In this document: in pieces, positions 25,290 to 34,609 of the stretch | Numbering within the stretch: the first letter of the stretch is position 1 | Layout: each line of letters opens with the position of its first letter | From: Nocardioides pini | Lineage (GTDB): Bacteria > Actinomycetota > Actinomycetes > Propionibacteriales > Nocardioidaceae | Direction of reading: 5' to 3' | Assembly (NCBI RefSeq): GCF_026712185.1 | Contig: NZ_JAPPUX010000003.1 | Coordinates: 124,001 to 188,000, forward strand | DNA length: 64,000 nt | Program-made: the position numbers and the translations under genes | The notes under the pieces: generated by a model | The model's input: only the letters and a program-made list of their open reading frames with translations | What the model was told of the DNA's origin: nothing | The model's database searches: none

Positions 25290-25314
25290 GGGCCGCCCCG
25301 GGATGGGGCGGCCC
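25290..25314 (-). terminator. Terminator between endolysin and secreted nuclease genes
   Basis: GGGCCGCCCC (25290-25299) pairs with 25305-25314, immediately joined to CGTCTAA (25314-25320). It would cut the late transcript before the nuclease gene, so that gene probably has its own promoter in 25315-25401. Confidence 0.65.
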
Positions 25315-25401
25315 GTCTAACGGTGGTTGGTCGGCCGTACACAATCGTTGGACGATGTGCGCGTGCAAGTCGGGTCCGCCGACTTGAGCCGGGGGGGTGG
25401 G

Positions 25402-26181
25402 TCAGGCGACGACGCGGAAGCCGTGCTTGTCGCCGAGGGCCACGAGGGACGCGCGCCCGGGGATGCCGTCGGCGTCCTTGCCCGTGTAGCCGAGGCTCTG
25501 CTGCCAGCGGCGGTACGTCGGGACGCCCTCGGACTTGAGCGCGGCCTTGATCCGCTGGCGGTCCGCGCGGGCCGCCTTGGACGTCACCGCACCCGACCAC
25601 CCCGCACGCCGCGAGAGGCGCTGAGCGCGGGCGAGGGACACCGCCGGACGGTTGTCGACCGGGCGGACCACGGTCGGCAGGCCGACGAGGCGACCGGCAC
25701 GGATGGCGGCCATGAGCGGGCCACCCGGGCAGGCGGTCGAGTTTCCGGGCACCTGCTGATGCCCCTCGACCTTCGTCGCGTTCTTGAACGTGCCGAGGAT
25801 GTGCTGCCGGAGCTTGAGGAAGGCGTCGATGGCCTCCTCGCTCGGCTGCTCGTTGTTGCCGATGACGAACAGGACCCCGACGCGGGTCGGGTTGCCGATG
25901 GCGTTCGCGTGCGCGCCGATGTTGAAGCCGGTGAGGTTCCACACGCGGCCGGAGCCGTCGATGGCGAAGTTGTAGCCGATGTCCGCCCAGCCCTTGCGGA
26001 CGTGGAAGTCCCGCCACCCGCGGAGGCGCTGGGCGACCTGGGCCTTGGACAGCCCGTTGAGCGGGGCGTCCCCGGCGGCCGGGTAGTGGACGGCGATCCC
26101 GACGACGCGGGACGTGAGCAGGGGGCGACCGAGGCGGCCGTTGCGTGCGGTGGTCCACTCGGACCGGTCGAGGATGTTCAT
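25402..26181 (-). CDS. Endolysin: N-acetylmuramoyl-L-alanine amidase with C-terminal binding domain
   Basis: A 259-residue lysin. The N-terminal amidase_2/PGRP domain shows GIAVHYPAAG (zinc His), ADIGYNFAIDGSGRVWNLTG, GAHANAIGNPTRVGVLFVIGN and EGHQQVPGNSTACPGGPL (His and Cys ligands), i.e. all three zinc ligands of T7-lysozyme-type amidases. The last 60 residues (LKSEGVPTYRRWQQSLGYTG, DADGIPGRASLVALGDKHGF) are a peptidoglycan-binding repeat. It cleaves the stem peptide from muramic acid at lysis. A conserved leader hairpin lies at 26204-26236. Confidence 0.9.
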   Translation of the reverse strand: MNILDRSEWTTARNGRLGRPLLTSRVVGIAVHYPAAGDAPLNGLSKAQVAQRLRGWRDFHVRKGWADIGYNFAIDGSGRVWNLTGFNIGAHANAIGNPTRVGVLFVIGNNEQPSEEAIDAFLKLRQHILGTFKNATKVEGHQQVPGNSTACPGGPLMAAIRAGRLVGLPTVVRPVDNRPAVSLARAQRLSRRAGWSGAVTSKAARADRQRIKAALKSEGVPTYRRWQQSLGYTGKDADGIPGRASLVALGDKHGFRVVA

Positions 26182-26203
26182 GCGGTGTCCCTTCGGGATG
26201 ACG

Positions 26204-26236
26204 AAGGCCCCCCGCCCGGGATGGGCGAGGGGCCTT
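26204..26236 (-). promoter_or_regulatory. Leader hairpin upstream of the endolysin gene
   Basis: AAGGCCCCCCGCCC and GGGCGAGGGGCCTT pair. On the minus strand the stem is followed by CGTCATCC and GAAGGG, then the start codon at 26181. The same hairpin-TTCGTCAT-ribosome-site order precedes the capsid and tail-tube genes. Confidence 0.6.
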
Positions 26237-26249
26237 GGTGGTGGCCGGG

Positions 26250-26549
26250 TCAGCAGTCCGCGTGAGCGTCCGGCTCGGCCGGTGGCCGGACGGTGCGGGG
26301 GAACGGCGGGAACTTGGCGGGGTCCACGCCGTTGTCGATGGCGATGCGCCGGACGTTGGACGCGTGCTCGCGGGCGATCCGCGCGTTGGCCTCGGCGGTG
26401 TCGCGCTCGCGGCGAAGGCGGTTGTTCTCCTTCTGCTCGCGCGGGCGACGGTTCGTGAAGTAGCCGATGGCGGCCTTACCGATCTCAGGCAGGATGGTCC
26501 CGACCCCGAGAGCGGTGATGAGGGCGACCACCGCCTGGATCGTGTTCAT
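26250..26549 (-). CDS. Small membrane protein with coiled coil, holin-like
   Basis: 99 residues: one hydrophobic N-terminal segment (IQAVVALITALGVGTILPEI), a basic patch NRRPREQKENNRLRRERD, then a charged helix. Small one-TM proteins with a charged tail next to the amidase gene often act as holins or spanin-like accessories. Placement just upstream of the lysin in the late operon supports a lysis role; the exact type is not determinable. Confidence 0.55.
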   Translation of the reverse strand: MNTIQAVVALITALGVGTILPEIGKAAIGYFTNRRPREQKENNRLRRERDTAEANARIAREHASNVRRIAIDNGVDPAKFPPFPRTVRPPAEPDAHADC

Positions 26550-26552
26550 GGG

Positions 26553-27017
26553 TCACTCCTTCTCGGGACGTGGCTCGTAGTTGACGCCGCGGATCTTGTA
26601 GGCGCGTCCCACGAACACGAGCGCGGCGATGGACACCGCGCAGAAGGTGGGGATGAGGTTGTTGGACACGTCGCCGTGAAGGTGGACGAGGACGGCCGCG
26701 TAGATGGCCGCCCCGGTGCCGCCCGCCTTCACCGCCACACGCTCGGCCCACCACAGGCCGGGGAGGACGCCGTACGCGCCGAACCCGCCGCACACGACGA
26801 GCAGGCTCGCCCACGTGTACGCCAGCGTGGTGCCCACCGACCCCTCGATGGAGTTGGGCGGCATGTGGATCGCGGATGCGCCCATGACGAGGGTGAGCAG
26901 GTAGACGAGGAACATGAGCAGGCGCTCGAACCGCGGCTCGCGGACCCGGTAGTACCACCGGACGAGCCACCGGCTGAACGCCACCACCCGGTCGGGCGGG
27001 CACCCGGCCCGCGTCAC
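26553..27017 (-). CDS. Polytopic membrane protein of the lysis region
   Basis: 154 residues with about four hydrophobic segments (LLMFLVYLLTLVMGASAI, TLAYTWASLLVVCGGFGAYG, GAAIYAAVLV and IPTFCAVSIAALVFVG). Similar four-TM proteins lie between tail and lysis genes in many actinobacteriophages and have been discussed as holins. It overlaps the next upstream gene by 4 bp. Confidence 0.6.
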   Translation of the reverse strand: MTRAGCPPDRVVAFSRWLVRWYYRVREPRFERLLMFLVYLLTLVMGASAIHMPPNSIEGSVGTTLAYTWASLLVVCGGFGAYGVLPGLWWAERVAVKAGGTGAAIYAAVLVHLHGDVSNNLIPTFCAVSIAALVFVGRAYKIRGVNYEPRPEKE

Positions 27018-27178
27018 GTGGACGGCCCCTCGGCGTCGGCCACCGCGCGGGCGTCGGCGAGGGCTTCCTCTGCCTGCTCGGCGCGGGCGGTCTGCATCGC
27101 CACGTCGAGCGCGAGGTCCGACACCTGCTTCTGGAGGGCCGCGATGACACGGCCCGGATCGACCTTGATGTTGTCCAT
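27014..27178 (-). CDS. Small coiled-coil protein of the late operon
   Basis: 54 residues, MDNIKVDPGRVIAALQKQ... then VSDLALDVAMQTARAEQAEEALADA, a single long heptad-like helix. It lies directly after the tail protein gene (2-bp gap) and overlaps the membrane protein start. Such short helical proteins often occur between tail fibre and lysis genes; function unknown. Confidence 0.6.
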   Translation of the reverse strand: MDNIKVDPGRVIAALQKQVSDLALDVAMQTARAEQAEEALADARAVADAEGPST

Positions 27179-27180
27179 GC

Positions 27181-30024
27181 CTACTCTCCGATCTTCGTGA
27201 TGGCGACCCACGTGTTAGCGACCCCGCTGAGGAGCGACAGGTCCTGGGCCGCGTTCTGAAACGCGTCCATGTAGAGCCAGTCCCCGGCGTTGAAGCGCTG
27301 CGTGGTCGTGATGGTGTGCGTGGCCCCGTTGGCGTCGAGCGCGGTCGACGGCACGCCGACCTCGGCGAAGGCCCCGGCCGGGCCGACGAAGCGGATTGCG
27401 CGACGGTTGCGCGTGTTCCGCTCCCACACCACGGACCCCTGGCAGAGGTAGACGCCGGGGTGCTGGATGCGGAAGAAGTACCCGGCCTCCCAGCCGATGC
27501 CCTGCTGGTCGACCGCGCCGTTGAGCGTCACAATCGCGTAGTCGCCGCCCGACGTCGTGCGCTGGTCGGCCGTCGAGTACCGCTTGGCGAACACGGGCAT
27601 GAGCACCTGACGCTGGACGCCGCCGACGAGCACCCGGAGGTCGGTGGCCTCAAGGCCGCCGGACACCTTGACGCGGTGGCCGTTCCCGGTCTGGAGCAGG
27701 ATGCCGGTGCGGGAGCGGACGTTGGCCTCGTAGCCGCCCGCGGACGAGGTGACGTCGAGCCACATGGCCGTCGTGCCGGTGCCGTCGGCGTCCGCGCCGA
27801 TGATCGTCCGCTGCATCCCGGCCATCCGAACGCCGCCACCCTGCCAAGACGTGATCGTGCCCGTTTTGGATGCGGCCTGATAGAAGCCGACCACGGCACC
27901 GCCGTACGTCGTGTCCTCCGACACCACCACGCGGTAGCCCGTGGGCGTCCCGGCGGTCACCGTGCCGGACACCTCCGCGTCTACGGCGGTGAGGCGTCCT
28001 GTGGCCGCGCTGATCGTCGTGCGTGCGCTGCCGGACGCCGGGAACGCCCGAAGGCCCTCGGTGTCGAGGACGACCCGCTGGCCCGTCTCGGCGGTGCGGA
28101 CGGTCGCGCCCGTGACCACCATGCCGTCGACCGCGCCCGCGGCGAGGTTGTTGGCCTTGACCGAGTTGAGCTCAAGGTCGCCGCCCACGATCCGGTCGAC
28201 CTTGCTGAGCAGGGTCGTCTCCGACGTCGACACGTTCCCCACCCGGTCGTATGCCCGGGCGCGGGCCATGACGGCGGTGTCGTACGGGAGGCCGGTGATC
28301 GGCACGGAGCCGCCGGTCCGCTCGGTGACCTCGCCGACCGCGCGCCACGTGAGGCCCATGTTGGACGAGACCTCGATGACGACGCGGGCGAAGTCCGCGG
28401 GCATCGCGGGGGAGCCGTTCCACGTCGCGGTGACGACGCCCATCCGGGAGGTGAGGATCGGCTTCGACGGGGCCGGGGGCGGGGTCGTGTCCTTCGCGGT
28501 GGTGACCGCCCGGACGTTCGACCAGCCGCCCGCCACGTACGAGTCGCTCACCGCGCGCACCCGGTACTCGCGTGCCTGCCCGGTCGGCAGGGGCGAGAGG
28601 GCGACGTCGGAGGCGACGGTCGTCGTGACCTGCGACCACTCGCCCGAACCGACGCGCGTCCACACCTCGTAGCCGCGGACGGCCAGCAGGACGCCCTCGG
28701 TGTCGGTGGTGACGTCGGCCCAATCGAGGACCACGCGCGCCTGGGCGAACCCGTAGACGTCGGTGTAGGCGTCCGACGATGCCGTGAGGCCCGCAGCATC
28801 CGCAGGGACGCGCGAGTCCGGGCCGTCGGGGATCGTGGGGGACACCGGGGACGGTGAACCGCCAGCGCCGCCCGGGGTGGCCCCGCCGGTCACGGATGCC
28901 GTACGCCGGGCGAGGCGTGCGAGCAGGTCGTCGAGGCGCGTGCCGAGCGTGGTGTGCCCGGACACCCCCTCGGCGTCGGCCGTGAGGCTGATCTGGACGA
29001 CCCGGGACCGCTCGCGCACGAGCACCCCGTCCTCGTCCTCGCGGTCGACCCAGACCCAATCGCCCGGGCGGTAGTTGCGCCACGGGACGACGGTCGCCGA
29101 AGCGGTGTGGAACTCGCGCGTGAACTGGACGCGCTCGTCCGCACCGGCCGCGAGCTCCTGCTCGATGAGCAGGGCGGCCGTCCCCTCGTCGGTGACACCC
29201 GACTGCGTGGCGTAGCCCTCAAGGCGGCCGTACGTGGTGTCCGCCCCGGGGTTGTCGACGTCCCACGTTGCGCCCGCGTCGCCCACGAGGCGGACGAACG
29301 TCACGAGGTCCTCGATCGAGCCCTGCTCGGGGGCCGACGTCACGCCGTCGTTGTGCCGGACCCACACCGGGGCGTCGCCCGTGGTGAGGTCGCGGCCGAG
29401 GGTGGTGTCGGCGTTGTAGAGGTGGAGCGCGCGGCCGTCCCAGGCGACGTCGGCCATCCCCTGCTCGACCACCGCGGCGATGACCGAGTGGAGGTCGGCG
29501 GACGGCTCGAAGGCGAGGGTCACCTCGTCGGCCCACGGCTGCCCGGCCGAGTCGTGCGTGGCGGTGAACGTGCGGGACAGGCCCGGTCCCCACCCGCGGC
29601 CCTGCGCGTCATCGAAGATGGTCCCGACGATGGTCCCGGCGTTGGCCGCGTTGAACTGGCGCTTGCCGTCGCTGTTCATGTTCTCGCCGGTCCACACCCG
29701 GGCCTTGCGGCCGAGCCAGCCGACGTGGACCGCCTCGTACGTGCGGGCCTGTGCGCCGTCGTCCTTGGAGTTCCACGACCGCTTGACCACGTGGAAGCGG
29801 GCGTTGAGCGGCTCGCGCCACTCCCCGGCCGGCTCGTCCCACCATTCGACGGCGACCTCGGGCTTGGTCTCCAGCAGGGGGAACCGGCGACCGTGCTTCG
29901 TGTACTCGATGCGGAGCGTCGGCAGGTCCGACCCGAAGGGGTCGGTGATGGTGAACGTGAGCGAGTCCGGCAGGACGCCGAGCGGTGCCCCGAGCGGGGT
30001 GTACGCCACGAGGCGAAGGTGCAT
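27181..30024 (-). CDS. Minor tail protein / tail-tip hub with fibronectin III domain
   Basis: 947 residues, start ATG 30024 overlapping the preceding stop (a GTG three bases earlier is equally possible). The N-terminal part (LTFTITDPFGSDLPTLRIEY, REPLNARFHVVKRSWNSKD, YRPGDWVWVDREDEDGVLV) resembles Gp37-like siphovirus tail proteins that form the tip hub. A fibronectin III domain follows near residues 420-530 (ARVVLDWADVTTDTEGVLLA, YEVWTRVGSGEWSQV). The next segment (LELNSVKANNLAAGAVDGMV) is typical of host-specificity proteins, and the C-terminus is a C1q/trimer-like receptor-binding end. Confidence 0.8.
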   Translation of the reverse strand: MHLRLVAYTPLGAPLGVLPDSLTFTITDPFGSDLPTLRIEYTKHGRRFPLLETKPEVAVEWWDEPAGEWREPLNARFHVVKRSWNSKDDGAQARTYEAVHVGWLGRKARVWTGENMNSDGKRQFNAANAGTIVGTIFDDAQGRGWGPGLSRTFTATHDSAGQPWADEVTLAFEPSADLHSVIAAVVEQGMADVAWDGRALHLYNADTTLGRDLTTGDAPVWVRHNDGVTSAPEQGSIEDLVTFVRLVGDAGATWDVDNPGADTTYGRLEGYATQSGVTDEGTAALLIEQELAAGADERVQFTREFHTASATVVPWRNYRPGDWVWVDREDEDGVLVRERSRVVQISLTADAEGVSGHTTLGTRLDDLLARLARRTASVTGGATPGGAGGSPSPVSPTIPDGPDSRVPADAAGLTASSDAYTDVYGFAQARVVLDWADVTTDTEGVLLAVRGYEVWTRVGSGEWSQVTTTVASDVALSPLPTGQAREYRVRAVSDSYVAGGWSNVRAVTTAKDTTPPPAPSKPILTSRMGVVTATWNGSPAMPADFARVVIEVSSNMGLTWRAVGEVTERTGGSVPITGLPYDTAVMARARAYDRVGNVSTSETTLLSKVDRIVGGDLELNSVKANNLAAGAVDGMVVTGATVRTAETGQRVVLDTEGLRAFPASGSARTTISAATGRLTAVDAEVSGTVTAGTPTGYRVVVSEDTTYGGAVVGFYQAASKTGTITSWQGGGVRMAGMQRTIIGADADGTGTTAMWLDVTSSAGGYEANVRSRTGILLQTGNGHRVKVSGGLEATDLRVLVGGVQRQVLMPVFAKRYSTADQRTTSGGDYAIVTLNGAVDQQGIGWEAGYFFRIQHPGVYLCQGSVVWERNTRNRRAIRFVGPAGAFAEVGVPSTALDANGATHTITTTQRFNAGDWLYMDAFQNAAQDLSLLSGVANTWVAITKIGE

Positions 30025-30845
30025 CACAGGAACGCCCTCCTAGCGCGTATCTGGTTGGCCCCGGGTGCGCCCGTGATGGTGAGGGCGACCCGCTGCTGGG
30101 CGTTGGGGTTGAGGTCGAAGCCGCCGGGGCCGACGGACAGGCCGCCGGACACGTCCGCGCCGCCGGTCCATGCCGACGTCGTGGTGACGCGGGCCGTGTA
30201 GGTCGCGGGCTCGATCCGCAGGAACGAACCAGCGGGCACGTTGCCCGACCACCGGAGGGTCTTGCCCGTGGCGGTGTCGGTGGCCCGGACATCGGTCACC
30301 GGGCCGGGGAAGCGGAGTACGGGGTCGGTGATCGACCCCGTGGTGCCGTCGAGCTCGGCGACGATGCCGCCCTGGCCTACGGCGATGGTCTGCTCGTTCG
30401 ACTCGCGCCAGAACACGCCGGGCAGGTCGAACGGCAGGACGACCTCCGCCGTATACGGGTCGTGCATCTCAGGCTCGACGGCGGCGAGCAGGCGGACGGC
30501 CGCAGCGCGCCACGTAGGCGCGTCCGGGGCCGCGTAGTACCGGAGGTCCGGCAGGCGGCCGAGCGGGGCGGCGATGGCCCACAGCGCGGCGACGTTGGCC
30601 CGCATCTGCTGGTGCCCGCCCGGCTTCCCGGCCGCGTCGTTGTCGGTGACGATCAGCCCGACGGTGTGCGACCCCGGGCCGCGCACGGTGGGCGGCACAG
30701 GGGCCGAACCGTGCACGCCCGGGATCGTGACCGCCGACAACGCCGGGGCCGGGAGCGGCCCGAGCAACGTCTTGTCGCTCACCGCCCACCGGCCCGCGGG
30801 GTCATCGAGGGCCACACCGTCGAGGACGTATGTCCCCATGTTCAC
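30024..30845 (-). CDS. Distal tail protein (Dit-like minor tail protein)
   Basis: 273 residues placed between tape measure and tip hub, the canonical Dit position. VPPTVRGPGSHTVGLIVTDN and TAEVVLPFDLPGVFWRES resemble Dit/phage tail family proteins, whose N-terminal half forms the hexameric ring joining tail tube and tip. The C-terminal half (GSITDPVLRFPGPVTDVRAT, SFLRIEPATYTARV) is a galectin-like beta domain. It overlaps the tape measure stop by 4 bp. Confidence 0.75.
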   Translation of the reverse strand: MNMGTYVLDGVALDDPAGRWAVSDKTLLGPLPAPALSAVTIPGVHGSAPVPPTVRGPGSHTVGLIVTDNDAAGKPGGHQQMRANVAALWAIAAPLGRLPDLRYYAAPDAPTWRAAAVRLLAAVEPEMHDPYTAEVVLPFDLPGVFWRESNEQTIAVGQGGIVAELDGTTGSITDPVLRFPGPVTDVRATDTATGKTLRWSGNVPAGSFLRIEPATYTARVTTTSAWTGGADVSGGLSVGPGGFDLNPNAQQRVALTITGAPGANQIRARRAFL

Positions 30846-33800
30846 AGCGCACCTACCATTCCGAGGGTCCGTGCGGCGGCGTCGACCGTCTTGGACGTCG
30901 GCTCCGCCTGCGGGTTGTTGATGGTCTGCTGCACGAGGACGCGCGGCCCGGCCACACCGGCACCGGACTCGCCCGGGCCGTCGCCACCGAACGGCGGCGG
31001 GACGTAGGGCATCCGGGGGGCGGGCGGGTCGACGTTGACCGCCAGCGCGTTGCTGACGGCCGTAGACGCCCGCTCGACCTCGGCGAGGCCCGAACGGACA
31101 CCCGCGGCGGCGTTGGACGCCAGCGCGGCTGCTGCGGCCGTGACCTGCCGGACCTTGGACGTGGCACCCATGCCGACCGCGAGGCCCGCCGGGATGAACT
31201 GGCCGAGGCCAGCCATGACCCGCGAGGGCGACTTGATCTTGAGTGCCTTCTTGATCGCCTTGGTGAGTTTCTTGGCGATCTTCTCGGCGGCCTTGGTGAG
31301 CAGGTCCATCTGCGACTCGATGCCCGCGACGAGGCCCTGCGCCGCGTCCACGCCCGCCTGGTAGAGGTGGGTCGAGGACGTCGCGCCGAGCGACTCGGCC
31401 GCCGCGCTGATCTGCGAGTTGAGGTCGTTGACCTCCGCGACCGCCGTCGCACCACCGGCCGCGAGGGCGGCGGCGTAGTCACCCGCGGCCTCGGGACCGG
31501 CGGCGACGAGCTCGGCGTACGTGTCCTTGTTCAGACCCGACGCGAGCAGGGACGCCATATCCCCGGCGAACTTCTGGACGACGGCGAGCCGGTCGCGCAT
31601 GGATGCCGCGATGTCGGACGCCGTGACCTTCTGGAGGAAGCCGTAGATGTTGGTCTTGCCCTCGGCGTTGAGCAGGGACGTGAACGAGCGCACGCTGTCC
31701 ACGACCGACGCCTTGAAGTCGTCGCGGATGCTGAGCGCGTCCTTGAGCCGTTCCTTGGCGTCCTCGAGGCGGACGGCCAGCACGTCGCGGGCCTTGGCGA
31801 TGTCCTTGAGCGTGATGGCCTGGAGGTCCGCGGACTTCCGAAGCGCACCGCCGGGGAACAACGACCCGAGCAGGCGGTCCGTCGCGGCGTCCTTGGACAC
31901 GCCCTTCCAGAGCGCCTTGGTGCGCTTCTGCTGGGCGGCCGTCAACTTCCGCGCGGCCTTGGCACCGGCCTTCAGCGCGACCGACGTCGACTTGGCCCGG
32001 CGCTCGGCCGTGGCCCGGTTGATCCGCTTCCCCGCCTGCCGCTGCAACCGCATGATCTGGTTAGCGAGCTTGGGGATCGACGTCTTGGCCTTCTTGCTGA
32101 GCTTGTCGGCAACGGCCTTCATCGCCTTGTCGCTGTCCGACGCCCCGGCGCTGATGCCCTTGGCCAGACCGCGGGGAATCCACACACCGAGGGCGGCCAT
32201 GACGCGGGACGGCGAACGGATGCCGAGCCGCTTCTTGACCCACCCGGGGATCTTGTCGGTGATGGTCGACGTGATCGTGGAGAGGATCGACCCGGCCGAC
32301 GACCGGATGCCCGACACGAGGCCGGACACGACGTTGCGACCGGCAGACACCAGCCACGACGCGGCACCCGCGAGGGCACCACGGACGCGGCCCGGGATCG
32401 ACCCGAGGAACGACGTCACGGTGCCCCATGCGCCGCTGATGCCGTTGCGGAGCCCGGTCATCGTGGAGCGGCCCGCGTTGACGAGCCACGACCCGGCGGC
32501 GGCGAGCATCCCGACGACACGGCCGCGGATGCTGCCCACCCACGACGCCACCGCGCCCCACGCCCCGCTGATGCCGTTGCGGAGGCCCGTCATCACGGAC
32601 GACCCGGCCTTGCGGAGCCACGACCCGGCGGCCGAGAACACGCCGCGGACCTTGCCCGGGATCGACTGGAAGAAGCCCATGATGGCTCCCCAGTTGCGGA
32701 CGATGATCGCGAGCGGGTGGTACTTGGCGAAGCCCGCGATGACACTGATGACCTTGCCGATGGCCGACCCGACGGCCTTGCCCGCCTTCGCCACCGCGCC
32801 CTGAACCGCGTTCCACGCCGACGTGACGACGCGGCGGAAGGTCTCGTTGCGCTTCCACAGGACGGTGACGACGGCGACGAGCGCCATGACGGTGACGATG
32901 ACGACGCCGAGGGGGTTGGCGGCCATCGTGAGGTTGAGAATCGCCATCGCGACCTTCGCCGAGAGGATCGCGCCCCGGGCGAGGTTGATGGCGGTCGTGA
33001 CGCCGGTCGTGACCATCGCGAAGGCCTTGAGGCCACCGACGACGGTGAGCACGGTCCCGGCGATGGGGACGATGACCTGACGCCACCGGATGAACCAGGC
33101 GACGACGGCCGAGACGACGGTGACCGCCGTTGCGATGGCGTGGGCGGCCGTGGTGATGGCGGTCCCGATCAGCGGGCCGATGGTGGACGCGAAGGCCCTG
33201 CCGTCGCCGGACGCGCTGCCGAGGGCGTCCCCGATGCGGTCGAACGCCGGGCCGAGGGCCGAGCCGATGATGGACGCGCCCTCGGTGATCGCGGGCCACA
33301 GGTACTTCTTGAACCAGCCCCACGCGGCCTTCACGGCAGGCACGAGCGTCCCCATGATGACGCCACCCGCGGCGGTCGCCATCGTGGACACCTTCGGCGT
33401 GATGGCGTCCACGCCGGATATCACACCCCCGAGGCCGTTCTTGATCGCGGGGAACGCCCCGGACACGACCGTCGCACCGAGACGCGAGAACGCCGCGCCG
33501 ACGTTGGCGAGGGTGCCGCGCATGGTGGACCCCGACGCCTGAGCCGCGCCGCCGATGTTCTCGTCAATGACCTTCTTGAAGGTCTTCGCGTCGACCTCGC
33601 CCGCGGCGACCATCTTGCGGAGTTCGGTGGCCGTGACCCCGTACTCCTTCTGGAGCCACTGGTAGACCGGGATACCCCGGTCCGCGAGCATGTTGAGCTC
33701 CATCGTGTAGGCGCGCTGGGCCGTCTCGACCTTGTTGAGGATCGAGCCCATCTCGGACATCGAGACGCCCGCGATGGTGGCCGCGTCGGCGGCGGTCGTG

Positions 33801-34216
33801 AGGTACTTGGTGAGGTCCTTGCCGGGCTTCACCCCGGCGGCGACGGCACCGGCCGCGGTGGTCGCGGCGGCGTCGAGGCCGAACGCGGTCCCCTTCACGG
33901 AGTCGAGGGCGGACCCCATGATCCGGTCGACCGACTTCGCATCGTGGCCGAGGCCCTGGAGCTTGCCCCGGGCGGCGTCGATGTTGAGGGCGCGGTCGAT
34001 GCCGCCCTTGATGACCTTCGCGGTGAGCAGGCCGCCCGCGATGACACCCGCGGTCTTGGCGTACTTGCCGACGGTCGACACGAAGCCGCCGCCGAACCGC
34101 TTCCCGCTGGACTTGCCCGCCGACCCGAGGGAGCCGTTGAGCTCGCCCTCGATGACGCCACGCGCGCCCTTGACGGACGGGATGACCTGTAGCGCGGCGT
34201 AACCGATTGTCTCCAT
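30842..34216 (-). CDS. Tape measure protein
   Basis: 1124 residues, the longest prophage gene, directly after the chaperones. ATG 34216 (METIGYAALQVIPSVKGARG) was chosen. Hydrophobic segments occur near residues 50, 430-460 and 500-530. Three tandem repeats of about 35-40 residues (GSWLRKAGSSVMTGLRNGIS, GSWLVNAGRSTMTGLRNGIS, ASWLVSAGRNVVSGLVSGIR) lie near residues 550-660, and SPSRVMAALGVWIPRGLAKG recurs as SPSRVMAGLGQFIPAGLAVG. Repeats and length fix tail length; roughly 1100 residues predict a tail of about 160-170 nm by the usual rule. It also has a helical, DNA-ejection-related middle. Confidence 0.92.
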   Translation of the reverse strand: METIGYAALQVIPSVKGARGVIEGELNGSLGSAGKSSGKRFGGGFVSTVGKYAKTAGVIAGGLLTAKVIKGGIDRALNIDAARGKLQGLGHDAKSVDRIMGSALDSVKGTAFGLDAAATTAAGAVAAGVKPGKDLTKYLTTAADAATIAGVSMSEMGSILNKVETAQRAYTMELNMLADRGIPVYQWLQKEYGVTATELRKMVAAGEVDAKTFKKVIDENIGGAAQASGSTMRGTLANVGAAFSRLGATVVSGAFPAIKNGLGGVISGVDAITPKVSTMATAAGGVIMGTLVPAVKAAWGWFKKYLWPAITEGASIIGSALGPAFDRIGDALGSASGDGRAFASTIGPLIGTAITTAAHAIATAVTVVSAVVAWFIRWRQVIVPIAGTVLTVVGGLKAFAMVTTGVTTAINLARGAILSAKVAMAILNLTMAANPLGVVIVTVMALVAVVTVLWKRNETFRRVVTSAWNAVQGAVAKAGKAVGSAIGKVISVIAGFAKYHPLAIIVRNWGAIMGFFQSIPGKVRGVFSAAGSWLRKAGSSVMTGLRNGISGAWGAVASWVGSIRGRVVGMLAAAGSWLVNAGRSTMTGLRNGISGAWGTVTSFLGSIPGRVRGALAGAASWLVSAGRNVVSGLVSGIRSSAGSILSTITSTITDKIPGWVKKRLGIRSPSRVMAALGVWIPRGLAKGISAGASDSDKAMKAVADKLSKKAKTSIPKLANQIMRLQRQAGKRINRATAERRAKSTSVALKAGAKAARKLTAAQQKRTKALWKGVSKDAATDRLLGSLFPGGALRKSADLQAITLKDIAKARDVLAVRLEDAKERLKDALSIRDDFKASVVDSVRSFTSLLNAEGKTNIYGFLQKVTASDIAASMRDRLAVVQKFAGDMASLLASGLNKDTYAELVAAGPEAAGDYAAALAAGGATAVAEVNDLNSQISAAAESLGATSSTHLYQAGVDAAQGLVAGIESQMDLLTKAAEKIAKKLTKAIKKALKIKSPSRVMAGLGQFIPAGLAVGMGATSKVRQVTAAAAALASNAAAGVRSGLAEVERASTAVSNALAVNVDPPAPRMPYVPPPFGGDGPGESGAGVAGPRVLVQQTINNPQAEPTSKTVDAAARTLGMVGAL

Positions 34217-34235
34217 GACGGCTCCCCTCGGGTCG

Positions 34236-34595
34236 TTAGGTGATGACGCCCTCCGCGATGAGCCGCTCGCGCTCACGCTTGCGCTCAAGGGCACGGTTGA
34301 CCTGTGCCTGGCGCTGGGGGTCGGACTGAGCGCGCTTCACGTTCGACGGAAGCGCGGGATGCTTCTCGCCGGTGAGGGCGGTCCACACGTGAGCGGTGAG
34401 GTAGTCCCCGATACGCCACGGGGCCTCGTCGTCGTTGAGGACGCGGGCCACGGATGCGTCGGGGTTGTGGAGCAGGTCCACGAACAGGGACACGCCCTCG
34501 GCCAAGGGCACGCGGCCCCGCACGACGTCGGAGAACGGGATGCCGTAGAACCGGCGGAAGTCCGCTCTCACGGCGTGCGGGTGCCGCGCCGCCAC
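34236..34595 (-). CDS. Tail assembly chaperone, frameshift-extended part
   Basis: 119 residues if read alone from a GTG (MAARHPHAVRADFRRFYGIP), but it is probably made mainly as the C-terminal half of a fusion with the preceding chaperone by -1 frameshifting at 34613-34619. The region LLHNPDASVARVLNDDEAPW and the basic helix QRQAQVNRALERKRERERLI are typical of the 'GT' part of siphovirus chaperones. The fusion recruits tail tube subunits to the tape measure during tail assembly. Confidence 0.78.
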   Translation of the reverse strand: MAARHPHAVRADFRRFYGIPFSDVVRGRVPLAEGVSLFVDLLHNPDASVARVLNDDEAPWRIGDYLTAHVWTALTGEKHPALPSNVKRAQSDPQRQAQVNRALERKRERERLIAEGVIT

Positions 34596-34609
34596 ATGGA
34601 CGAGGGTTC

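Noticed and set aside
30830..34192. A 1120-codon open frame opposite the tape measure gene, and similar long antisense frames (e.g. 112-3321, 8448-11459, 42405-44306)
   Set aside because: High GC leaves antisense frames open; their products are Arg/Gly/Asp-rich without motifs, while the opposite strand encodes recognisable proteins.
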